Assembly (NCBI GenBank): GCA_016214245.1
Contig: JACROW010000038.1
Coordinates: 1 to 19,687 of the forward strand
Length of the DNA: 19,687 nucleotides
Reading direction: 5' to 3'
Source: Candidatus Omnitrophota bacterium
Lineage (GTDB): Bacteria > Omnitrophota > Gorgyraeia > 2-01-FULL-45-10
Shown here: positions 13,210 to 19,687 of the stretch, one piece after another
Layout of the letters: every line of letters begins with the position of its first letter
Numbering within the stretch: the stretch's first letter is position 1
Notes under the pieces: model-generated
Told to the model about the DNA's origin: nothing
Database searches by the model: none
What the model saw: only the letters and a program-made list of their open reading frames with translations
Program-made: the position numbers and the translations under genes

Positions 13210-14739
13210 TTAGGAAGGCATCGGCTTGCCATATATCTCTCTTTCTAACATAGTTCTCATATCTTTTCTCTTCACCACTTTCAGTAAAACCTCGACTACC
13301 TTCGGATCGAACTGTGTCCCCGAATACTTCCTGATCTCTTCTACGGCTTCGTCTATCGTCCTGGTAGCCCTGTAAGGCCTTTTGGTTATCATCGCCTCAA
13401 ATGCGCTCACAACCGCCATTATCCTCGCAGCCAATGGTATCTGGTCTCTCTTCAACCCTTTTGGATAACCTGAGCCATCATAATTTTCATGGTGGTGCAG
13501 TATTATAGGCACCACTGACTTCAGGGCTTTCATGTGCCTTATGATCTTTACGCCCCTCACAGGGTGTTCTTTAACCACGTCGTATTCTTTTCCTGTCAGT
13601 TTTGCCGGCTTGGTCAATATCTCATCCGGGACAACTATCTGCCCTGCATCATGTAAAAGGACTGCATATTCCAGGCTCTTCAGATCGCTATCATTCAAAT
13701 GCAGCGCCTGGCCCATAGATATGGTTATCTTCGAAAAAGATGCGCGCCTGATATAGGTCGCCGGCGTGCGAGTGTCGAGCACAGTCGCTAAAGATTTGAT
13801 GCTTCCGATGGTCAATTTCTCCTGCTCTTTATAAAGCTGTGCATTCTTTATCGCTATGACCGCCTGTTCTGCCAACGTGGCCATTATCTCCTGGTCGAAT
13901 GTCGTAAATGGTTTTTTATCGATCTTATCATATACGGTTATGACGCCTATAACGTCCTCGTCGATAAATGGCATTGCCAGATAGCCAGTGCCTTTTATCG
14001 GCCTGCCGAATTTCACCGCTTTGCCGGGGGCCCATCGTCCGATGCGAACCTTCTTTAAGCTGGTCTTCTTTTCTCTCAAATCTATAGTGACCTTCGGTAA
14101 AAGGATCTTTCGCGTAGAGTCGACCAATTTTATCGAGCACCTGTTCGCCCTCATAATCTGCAGAGAAAGCCTTGCGATGCGGGGCAGAAGCTCGTTCAAG
14201 TCCAGGGTAGAGCTTATAAGCCTGTGAACGGTATGAACCGTCGATAGCGCGATGGCGCGGGGCCGGATGGTTTCGTATAATTTCGAAAGCTCTAATTCCT
14301 TCTCTATCTCTCTAATTATCGAATCTGTGAATGCAGAGAATATGTTCAATATCTCCGTAGGGACATCTCTCTTTGAATAGCATGCGCCGATGTAGCCATA
14401 AAATTTGTCGCCCTGAGCAATCGGATAGACAAAACCATGCAGCCCTTCTTTGCAATCGAACTTTTTGATGGCCTTATCTCTGGAGGCTGCTTTCAAACAG
14501 GCACGCAGGTCATCGAGACATATCTTTTTTTTACCGGCCGATCTCTTTTTGCGTATGGGGCAATTGGCGTAGAGGAGTTTGCTTAATTCGTTTAACGTTG
14601 GATTTGGCTTATCGATAAGCCACCATTGTGTTGACTTAAGACATGCCCCGATACACTCCTCTTCTCTCTTGAGGCTTACGCTGGTTTTAAGTTTTTCGAA
14701 TAATTCCTTCTGGTACGCGGTATCTTTTGTCTTAAGCAT
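13210..14739 (-). CDS. PocR-like, GAF and HD-GYP domain protein with altered catalytic ligands
   Basis: A 509-residue cytoplasmic signalling protein. Residues about 25-125 resemble the PocR sensory domain, with clustered cysteines (C29, C33, C60, C74, C81, C96) and DCKEGLHGFVYPIAQG. A GAF domain spans about 165-300 and an HD-GYP domain about 310-490. HD-GYP enzymes hydrolyse c-di-GMP at a di- or trinuclear metal site. H363, D364, H392, H416, H417 and the GYP motif (424-426) are kept. The first-helix His is Arg (R331), the preceding Glu is Asp (D322), the Lys of HDxGK is Gln (Q367), and the Asp of the late VADVFDA helix is Ser (S445). Catalysis is therefore doubtful; binding or sensing is more likely. 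It starts a transcription unit with a perfect promoter. Confidence 0.88.
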   Translation of the reverse strand: MLKTKDTAYQKELFEKLKTSVSLKREEECIGACLKSTQWWLIDKPNPTLNELSKLLYANCPIRKKRSAGKKKICLDDLRACLKAASRDKAIKKFDCKEGLHGFVYPIAQGDKFYGYIGACYSKRDVPTEILNIFSAFTDSIIREIEKELELSKLYETIRPRAIALSTVHTVHRLISSTLDLNELLPRIARLSLQIMRANRCSIKLVDSTRKILLPKVTIDLREKKTSLKKVRIGRWAPGKAVKFGRPIKGTGYLAMPFIDEDVIGVITVYDKIDKKPFTTFDQEIMATLAEQAVIAIKNAQLYKEQEKLTIGSIKSLATVLDTRTPATYIRRASFSKITISMGQALHLNDSDLKSLEYAVLLHDAGQIVVPDEILTKPAKLTGKEYDVVKEHPVRGVKIIRHMKALKSVVPIILHHHENYDGSGYPKGLKRDQIPLAARIMAVVSAFEAMITKRPYRATRTIDEAVEEIRKYSGTQFDPKVVEVLLKVVKRKDMRTMLEREIYGKPMPS

Positions 14740-14750
14740 ATTATTTTATG

Positions 14751-14779
14751 ATTATAAGCCCGTTGATAATCGGTGTCAA
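14751..14779 (-). promoter_or_regulatory. Perfect sigma70 consensus promoter of the HD-GYP gene, nearly leaderless
   Basis: On the minus strand TTGACA (14774-14779) and TATAAT (14751-14756) are 17 bases apart, matching the sigma70 consensus at every position. The ATG at 14739 follows the -10 box by 11 bases, so the leader would be four to five bases, and no Shine-Dalgarno sequence is present. It should drive the sensor, winged-helix, helicase and AsmA-like genes. Confidence 0.8.
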
Positions 14780-14789
14780 TTGAATCCTT

Positions 14790-15941
14790 TTATACGCGCT
14801 CGTACGGTTCAAAAAACTTCTTGTACTCGTCAAGCGCATACCGATCTGTCATCCCTGCTATGTAATCGCAGATGACGCGGTATCTATCCTCTTTCTGAAG
14901 CCGGCTTTGTGTGTTCGGGGGTAGCTGTTCTACCTTTTCAAGGTATATCTGAAAGAGGCTCGTTATGAACCGATACGCCTTGTTTGACATCCTCACAACC
15001 CGATAATGCTGGTACAAATTTTTAGTGAGGAACTCCCGCATATCCTTACGCAATGACTGCATGGCCTTCGAAACAGTGACTATCCTCTCTGGTATCTTTA
15101 CAGCATCCTGCGCCCTTTGAATCTTAAATTTCCTGATATTGTCTTCTGTCTGGTTAAGCACATCTGTTACCTGGTTGTCTATGAGCGAACGTATTATCTG
15201 ATATTTTCCTATCTCGTCCTTCAGGTGAGGATAGCGCTTCCTGATCTCTTTCTCTTTTTCATGCCAAATTCGTATCTCTTTCAAATCCTGTTCCTTTATC
15301 AATCCGCTCGTTATGCCGTCATCCAGGTCGTGGTTGTCATACGCTATCTCATCGGCGATGTCGACAACCTGGATCTCGAGGATCGGCGAACCTTTTGATT
15401 CGAAAGGTATTACCGGCCTCGGCTTATCGAAAGGCGTGGAGTGTTTTATTATGCCTTCCCTTACCTCGTATGTGAGGTTGAGGCCTCGGAACTCCGGATA
15501 CCTCTCTTCGAGATAATCGACCACCCGAAGCCCCTGAGTATTATGGTCAAAACCGCCGTGATCTCTCATCAGCTCATGCAGGGCGTCTTCGCCTGAATGG
15601 CCGAAAGGCGTGTGGCCGAGATCGTGAGCCAGGCTTATTGCCTCCACGAGGTCCTCGTTAAGTTTGAGCGCCCTTGCGATGGACTTTGCGATCTGGCAAA
15701 CTTCCAGCGTGTGGGTGAGCCTCGTCCGATAGTAATCGCCCTCGTGGTTTACAAATACCTGGGTTTTATATTCCAACCTTCGGAAGGCTGTTGAATATAT
15801 TATCCTGTCTTTATCGCGCTGGTAACAGGACCTGTAATCGTGCTCCTCTTCCTTGTGGCACCTCCCCTTGGTAAGCTTGCTCTTTTGGGCATATGATGCC
15901 AATAACTCTTCCCTTTTCTCCAGCTCTTTCCTCTTAAGCAT
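14790..15941 (-). CDS. dGTPase-like HD hydrolase
   Basis: A 383-residue protein of the deoxyguanosinetriphosphate triphosphohydrolase-like family (short form). The family opening is seen in the RDKDRIIYSTAFRRLEYKTQVF block. The HD metal site is formed by H77 (RLTHTLEV), H106 and D107 (AHDLGHTPFGH) and an Asp in VVDIADEIAYDNHDLDDG (194-197). These enzymes cleave dNTPs to deoxynucleoside and triphosphate, adjusting precursor pools. The length and motifs are complete. The gene starts five bases after the TAG of the HIT gene with AGAGAAG as ribosome-binding site. Being in one run with a thymidylate synthase suggests a role in dNTP balance. It is the last gene of its operon. Confidence 0.93.
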   Translation of the reverse strand: MLKRKELEKREELLASYAQKSKLTKGRCHKEEEHDYRSCYQRDKDRIIYSTAFRRLEYKTQVFVNHEGDYYRTRLTHTLEVCQIAKSIARALKLNEDLVEAISLAHDLGHTPFGHSGEDALHELMRDHGGFDHNTQGLRVVDYLEERYPEFRGLNLTYEVREGIIKHSTPFDKPRPVIPFESKGSPILEIQVVDIADEIAYDNHDLDDGITSGLIKEQDLKEIRIWHEKEKEIRKRYPHLKDEIGKYQIIRSLIDNQVTDVLNQTEDNIRKFKIQRAQDAVKIPERIVTVSKAMQSLRKDMREFLTKNLYQHYRVVRMSNKAYRFITSLFQIYLEKVEQLPPNTQSRLQKEDRYRVICDYIAGMTDRYALDEYKKFFEPYERV

Positions 15942-15946
15942 CTTCT

Positions 15947-16423
15947 CTATTTTTTTGCCCGTAATAGTTCGTATAGCGTGTTAAGCGAATCTGATACTAT
16001 CTTCGAATTCGCGATTATAGGCATGAAATTAGTGTCGCCTAACCAGCGCGGAACGATATGCACATGTATATGGCTATCGAAGCCTGCCCCCGATACCTTT
16101 CCCATATTCATCCCTATATTGTAACCTTCGGGTTTTAACTTCTTATCCAGTACGGCCTTGGTGCGTTTTACCATTCTTATGAGATCGATCAACTCCTCAT
16201 CCGATAGCTCCTCCAGGTCCCTTACGTGTCTGAAAGGTGCGACCATGGCATGGCCATTATTATAGGGATAGAGGTTCAGCATCGAGAATGAGTGCGTGGA
16301 CCTGTCCAATATATACCTTTTTTTATCGCTCTTCGTCTTAATCCTATTGACACAAAATATGCATCTTCTTTGTCCCCGCAGATATATATATCTAGATCTC
16401 CAAGGCGCCCAAAGTTTTTCCAT
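15947..16423 (-). CDS. HIT family nucleotide hydrolase/transferase
   Basis: A 158-residue HIT protein beginning MEKLWAPWRSRYI, the usual opening in this branch, followed by a C-x2-C pair (CIFC) likely to bind zinc. The histidine triad reads HIHVHIVPRW, supplying the catalytic His that forms a nucleotidyl intermediate. Close relatives act on diadenosine polyphosphates (Ap4A phosphorylase/hydrolase type); the exact substrate is not settled. The open frame reaches a GTG at 16438, but GAGGG lies eight bases before the ATG at 16421-16423, which I prefer. The start is 11 bases after the thymidylate synthase stop. It ends in TAG, another normal use of this stop. Confidence 0.92.
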   Translation of the reverse strand: MEKLWAPWRSRYIYLRGQRRCIFCVNRIKTKSDKKRYILDRSTHSFSMLNLYPYNNGHAMVAPFRHVRDLEELSDEELIDLIRMVKRTKAVLDKKLKPEGYNIGMNMGKVSGAGFDSHIHVHIVPRWLGDTNFMPIIANSKIVSDSLNTLYELLRAKK

Positions 16424-16434
16424 AATATCGGCCC

Positions 16435-17253
16435 TCACATTGTTTTCATCTCATTTTTTATTTTAGTTATGGCGTCTTCGAAGAAAGGCCTGGCGAATTC
16501 GGTCGGCCACGTCCTATCGCCAAATGCCCTTTCGTCAACCATCTTTAAAAATTTTTCAAATTCCTCGAAATAGCTTCCGTATATATGAAAACTATCGCTT
16601 ATATCGACATATCTGCCGACGAGACAATCGCAATTTAGCGTCTTTGACGCTTCCTGAGCGATGTATTTCTGCAGATCCGTCAGGGCATAGATGTTCATGA
16701 AGCTTGCCTTGTAGGCATCTCTCGACCTCCAATGCGTGTTCATATTTAAGGTATATTTTTTATCATCTGTCTCAACGAGCCTGCACCATAGGCGTTGAAG
16801 ACATGGAGGATCGTCTGTCTCAGGGTCTATCTTTGGATTCCAGGTTATCGCCTGCGCCCTTCTTGAATACGGCACACTCGCGAGTTTTTTTATAACATAA
16901 TCTATTTGGTTTATGCGCTTCTTTTCGATCTCATAATCGAAGAGCCTCTGGTGATAGGTATATGTCCACTTTCCATCTTTTGGATTTATCCAATGGTCGT
17001 GTATGCCCAAAACGACCTCCTGCCTGTAGACCTCCAGATCCTCCAGCCCGCCCGGGAAGGCCCTGTGTATCCTGGGCTCTTTCATGGGTTCATCTATTAC
17101 TATAACCATGGTACAATCTCTGCTAGGAGGGTCTTCCGGCTTGTCATATTCAGTCTTTATCTTCAAACCATCTTTCCAGGTTGCTATGACAGCCTTCTCC
17201 CATGCCTCCGGCAGCGTCTTCCCCTGAACCTTTATAACGGGTATCTCATTCAT
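16435..17253 (-). CDS. Divergent thymidylate synthase (ThyA superfamily)
   Basis: A 272-residue member of the thymidylate synthase fold, not the standard bacterial ThyA. The SRRAQAITWNP block carries the phosphate-binding arginines, DDPPC has the catalytic Cys (C151), RSRD (176-179) matches the RSxD motif, Asn187 is where ThyA has the Asn that selects dUMP, and DSFHIYGSY carries the His-x-Tyr pair. The Asn suggests dUMP rather than dCMP, arguing against a hydroxymethylase. It would make dTMP with methylene-tetrahydrofolate. The middle resembles archaeal-type enzymes, and the N-terminal half is unlike classic ThyA. It lies 16 bases after the phosphoesterase gene and upstream of HIT and dGTPase genes. 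Confidence 0.85.
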   Translation of the reverse strand: MNEIPVIKVQGKTLPEAWEKAVIATWKDGLKIKTEYDKPEDPPSRDCTMVIVIDEPMKEPRIHRAFPGGLEDLEVYRQEVVLGIHDHWINPKDGKWTYTYHQRLFDYEIEKKRINQIDYVIKKLASVPYSRRAQAITWNPKIDPETDDPPCLQRLWCRLVETDDKKYTLNMNTHWRSRDAYKASFMNIYALTDLQKYIAQEASKTLNCDCLVGRYVDISDSFHIYGSYFEEFEKFLKMVDERAFGDRTWPTEFARPFFEDAITKIKNEMKTM

Positions 17254-17269
17254 CGTCTAACAATACTAC

Positions 17270-17752
17270 TCATAACTTTATTATCTTGCCTTCGATGCCC
17301 TTATCAGTCATCTCAAGGATGCCATATGTGTTCTGCGTTGCGAAGACCTTGTCAGTCGGGCTGCCCGGATTAAAAAAGAGAGTACCATTTTTAACCATAT
17401 TGGTTGCGGCATGCGAATGGCCAAAGACTATTGCATCGACATTTTTGAACTCGCTCCTTACGGTCTCAACGAGTAATCCCGGCGCACCATAACCGTGAAT
17501 CAGGCCTATCTTAAATTTTCCTATCTCGATTACCTCTTTTGGATTCAGGACATCGCGCAGGTCCTTCGGATCCATATTGCCGTAGACAGCCTTCGTCTCT
17601 TTCAGGCTCTTCAGCTTTTCAAGTAAAGCCTTCTCCACGAAATCTCCTGCGTGAAATATCATATCGCAATTTGGAACTTGAGCATAAATCTCTTCGGGTA
17701 ACTCCTGGGCTGCCTTTGGGATATGAGTATCAGATAATACCAAAATCCTCAT
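17270..17752 (-). CDS. YfcE/MJ0936-type metallophosphoesterase
   Basis: A 160-residue calcineurin-like phosphoesterase with the complete two-metal set: SDTH (D8, H10), HAGD (D37), GNMD (N59), HGYG (H86) and GHSH (H112, H114). Family members hydrolyse phosphodiesters such as model substrates and sometimes cyclic nucleotides; the natural substrate is unknown. The length is typical of the small single-domain subfamily. The ATG overlaps a TGA in another frame (ATGA, 17749-17752), which belongs to the open frame that seems to continue the upstream ATPase. This overlap is strong evidence that the upstream frame is really coding. Confidence 0.93.
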   Translation of the reverse strand: MRILVLSDTHIPKAAQELPEEIYAQVPNCDMIFHAGDFVEKALLEKLKSLKETKAVYGNMDPKDLRDVLNPKEVIEIGKFKIGLIHGYGAPGLLVETVRSEFKNVDAIVFGHSHAATNMVKNGTLFFNPGSPTDKVFATQNTYGILEMTDKGIEGKIIKL

Positions 17753-18015
17753 AGTAAAATGATCCTCGGTTTACGATAAAGGGCAAGGCGCGTATTTACG
17801 ATAGCGATGTCCCAGATAGATAGTTTCAGCTCCTTCGCTAGAACTATCGCGTTCTCATCCATCCCGGCCAGCGGTATTACATCCTTATTCGAAATCTTCA
17901 GATCCAGCGTCTTTATATTCTTGGTATATTCTATGACGTCATTTTCGCTTGTCGGATGTTCGAATGCTTGGACGATCCAGCTATTCCCTCTGAACGAGGT
18001 GGTTGAGTAGTTCCA
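17749..18015 (-). pseudogene. Frame-shifted C-terminal continuation of the AAA ATPase (or an orphan small ORF)
   Basis: This frame is open for 88 codons between a TAG at 18016-18018 and the TGA at 17749-17751, but has no ATG, GTG or TTG near its upstream end. The first ATG is about 53 codons in. The translation looks protein-like, with alternating strands and helices (NSWIVQAFEHP, DENAIVLAKELKLSIWDIAIVN, RKPRIILL). Its TGA overlaps the phosphoesterase ATG. It is one base out of phase with the ATPase, which stops at 17981 within the same stretch. Removing one G from the GGG near 17986-17990 would fuse the two. It may be a C-terminal domain cut off by a frameshift. I do not recognise the fold with certainty; a nuclease-like tail is possible. 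Confidence 0.65.
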
Positions 18016-19276
18016 CTAGCTTTGAAATCGTATCCCTATTGGCTTCCCGTATAAAGCCAGATAGATAGGAACTGACCTCTTCATCGAACAGCTTCATCTT
18101 ATCTAAAACGCCGTTCACCAAAATTTCTCTCCTCCTCTGGTATACGAACCTTAGCCAGAATTCCAACATGACATCATCTATCGTATAAAATATCCCCCCC
18201 TTTGAAAGGAGGCCGATCTCCACCATGCGAGCCAAGCCTTTAGCAACCTCTCCCTGCCTGACCTTTAAATCCTTAGATATCTCTGCCTGCTTATTGTGGC
18301 CGTTAGCTATCGAAACCAATATCGACATGTAACTCTCCTTATATTTGGTATCGAGCAGTTCCAGAATATAATTCAAGAGGTACTGATGGATGCTTCCGCC
18401 CGAATTGTAGATGAGTTCCAACATCGCAACTTTAATCACGTCGCTGTCGATATAGTTCGACATCCTGATCTGAGCGATGTCTCTGGCCTTGGTGATGAGC
18501 CTATCGAGATAAAATGGATTTCCATCGGTAAAGATTATCAAAAACTTTCTTATAACATCATCTACCTCATAACCCGCTAATTTCATGTCGATGTATTCGC
18601 TCGATGTCTTCGGATCGTACCCTGAAACCTTTATGATCTCGAAATTGCCGAATAGTAGCGAGAGCTTTTCAGAGAGTATCTTCCTTATGGCATCTGCCCT
18701 GGAGCTGGAGACTATATACATCGTATCCTTCTGAACCATTATGACCTTTCCGAAATTCAAAAATGGGTTTTTTATACCGAGATATTCCAGGTTGTCGAAT
18801 TCGTCCAGTATAACGATGCAGGACATGTTGGCTTCGTTCTTTAAGATGGATGTCAATCCCAAAAGGCCCGAGTAGGCCTCGTCGTATTCACTCTTTTCGA
18901 TGCATGAATTTATATGTTTTATCGAGAGATGGGTCTTGGGGATGACCGAGCTTGAGATCGCTAAAAGCTCATTCATATCGATCTCGGGGCGTTCGCCTAT
19001 CTTGGTCAGTGAGCTGTATAGAAGGGTTGCTATGAATTTATCTGAGAACGCCTTGAATGGCTCCTTGAGCACCTCGACGTAGACGGTGACACAATCAGAC
19101 TCCTTCAACGTATATAGAAAATGATGCAGGATCGACGACTTGCCCGCGAGGCTGGGCCCTGTCAGGGCGATGTTCTGTCTGTATCCATCCCTTAGGGCGG
19201 AAACCCTCTTATTCAATAATTCGATGACTTCCGGCCTTCCGAAAAATTTTTCACCGATTGCTGGTTCGCTGAACAT
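17981..19276 (-). CDS. Archaeal-type AAA ATPase with winged helix (ATPase_2-like), probable frameshift at the C-terminus
   Basis: A 431-residue ATPase of the STAND-related archaeal ATPase_2 group. It opens with a FFGRPEVIELL block, then Walker A GPSLAGKSS (about residues 40-48), Walker B CIVILDEFDNL and a sensor strand with Arg (YIVSSSRADAIRKI). A winged helix follows near 330-375 (NKQAEISKDLKVRQGEVAKGL, then the FYTIDD wing and FWLRFVY). Such proteins often carry a further C-terminal domain. Here the frame ends at a TAG soon after the helix, and about 80 more plausible codons follow in the +1 frame. The ATG is five bases after the LytM gene stop. The role is unknown; the winged helix suggests DNA or partner binding. 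Confidence 0.85.
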   Translation of the reverse strand: MFSEPAIGEKFFGRPEVIELLNKRVSALRDGYRQNIALTGPSLAGKSSILHHFLYTLKESDCVTVYVEVLKEPFKAFSDKFIATLLYSSLTKIGERPEIDMNELLAISSSVIPKTHLSIKHINSCIEKSEYDEAYSGLLGLTSILKNEANMSCIVILDEFDNLEYLGIKNPFLNFGKVIMVQKDTMYIVSSSRADAIRKILSEKLSLLFGNFEIIKVSGYDPKTSSEYIDMKLAGYEVDDVIRKFLIIFTDGNPFYLDRLITKARDIAQIRMSNYIDSDVIKVAMLELIYNSGGSIHQYLLNYILELLDTKYKESYMSILVSIANGHNKQAEISKDLKVRQGEVAKGLARMVEIGLLSKGGIFYTIDDVMLEFWLRFVYQRRREILVNGVLDKMKLFDEEVSSYLSGFIREANRDTISKLVELLNHLVQRE

Positions 19277-19281
19277 GGTCT

Positions 19282-19687
19282 TTACCGTGGCAAATAATAA
19301 AACGGGTTTTGAGGAACGCCATCTTTTCTTATCTCAAAATGAAGGCTCGGCTCTTTTGCGCGGCCGGTACTCCCCACCCTGGCTATCGTGCGTCCTCTAT
19401 CGACTGAATCGCCGACCTTCACAAGTATCTCTGAATTATATGCATAAACTGTCTGGTAACTATCGCCGTGGTCCAAAATCACTGTCCTGCCATAACCCTT
19501 GAATCTATCATCACAAAAGACGACCTTTACGGACCTCGAAGCCATGACTTTATTGCCGATGCTGGCGCGGATGTCGATGCCTTTATTTCTTACCTTATCG
19601 ACTCTTGCGCCGAAAAATGCGACCACCGTTCCGCTGACCGGCCATATGAAGGAATCATTTGTGATAGAATCCTCGACAATCTCTTTC
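19282..19687 (-). CDS. LytM/M23 domain protein lacking zinc ligands (5' end beyond window)
   Basis: The C-terminal part of an M23-fold protein; the frame is open to the right edge, so the N-terminus is missing. The fold is clear: FIWPVSGTVVAFFGARVDKVRNKGIDI, VILDHGDSYQTVYAY, VKVGDSVDRGRTIARVG and LHFEIRKDG. The first zinc ligand His of HxGID is Asn (NKGID), the catalytic His of the usual YAH is Tyr (YAY), and the HxH motif reads SLH. Such degenerate LytM proteins do not cut peptidoglycan; EnvC and NlpD of this kind activate amidases. An export signal and coiled coil would be expected in the missing part. It is the first visible gene of its operon. Confidence 0.88.
   Translation of the reverse strand, partial: KEIVEDSITNDSFIWPVSGTVVAFFGARVDKVRNKGIDIRASIGNKVMASRSVKVVFCDDRFKGYGRTVILDHGDSYQTVYAYNSEILVKVGDSVDRGRTIARVGSTGRAKEPSLHFEIRKDGVPQNPFYYLPR

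Noticed and set aside
17807..18010. Plus-strand frame of 67 codons at the ATPase-phosphoesterase junction.
   Set aside because: The minus strand here holds the open frame coupled by ATGA to the phosphoesterase; the plus frame lacks a ribosome-binding site and looks like a shadow.
1..19687. tRNA, rRNA, CRISPR array, insertion sequence or phage genes.
   Set aside because: No cloverleaf, repeat-spacer pattern, transposase, integrase or terminal inverted repeats were seen on either strand.

Overview
The window looks like a chromosomal segment of a PVC-superphylum bacterium, most probably Candidatus Omnitrophota. This is inferred from gene content, not from a marker gene. The indicators are a Chlamydiae/Verrucomicrobia-type small basic protein (opening MSQHPSL), a TIGR04073 exosortase-associated protein, a DUF4416 protein, several PilZ proteins, an ExeA/GspA-type ATPase with a GspB-like partner, and a PocR-GAF-HD-GYP protein. 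Almost every gene is on the minus strand in tight, often overlapping operons; only the GspA/GspB-like pair is on the plus strand. I saw no rRNA or tRNA gene, insertion sequence, CRISPR array or integration site.

Layout on the minus strand, read from high to low coordinate. (1) 19687-14790: the C-terminal part of a degenerate LytM/M23 protein, an archaeal-type AAA ATPase whose frame breaks near its end, a YfcE-type phosphoesterase, a divergent thymidylate synthase, a HIT protein and a dGTPase-like HD hydrolase. (2) From a perfect consensus promoter at 14751-14779: a PocR-GAF-HD-GYP sensor with altered metal ligands, a small winged-helix protein, a UvrD-like helicase with a PD-(D/E)XK nuclease domain interrupted by an in-frame TAG, and a membrane-anchored AsmA-like protein. 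(3) From a promoter at 9091-9119: a SPOR-domain protein, then the small basic protein behind a structured leader, AroB, YjbQ and a GNAT acetyltransferase. (4) 4880-4770 holds divergent promoters, leftward for a PilZ protein and rightward for the GspA/GspB-like pair. (5) The TIGR04073 gene has its own promoter and terminator. (6) From the promoter at 3878-3906: a seven-gene operon of PilZ, Cys4 mini-protein, PilZ, membrane PilZ, DUF4416, a membrane-anchored FxLYD-like protein and an alpha/beta hydrolase running off the left edge.

Four PilZ proteins plus a GspA/GspB pair suggest c-di-GMP-linked control of envelope or secretion functions. The only HD-GYP protein has lost several catalytic ligands, so it may sense or bind rather than hydrolyse. 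SPOR, LytM and AsmA-like proteins add an envelope theme; thymidylate synthase and the dGTPase add a nucleotide one.

The most notable irregularities are three reading-frame breaks: the TAG in the helicase (its downstream frame keeps three of four presumed Fe-S cysteines), a one-base frame change at the end of the AAA ATPase, and a small basic protein frame that runs deep into aroB. Three strong promoters place TATAAT only 9-11 bases before an ATG, implying leaderless transcripts, while neighbouring genes have ordinary leaders with Shine-Dalgarno sequences.
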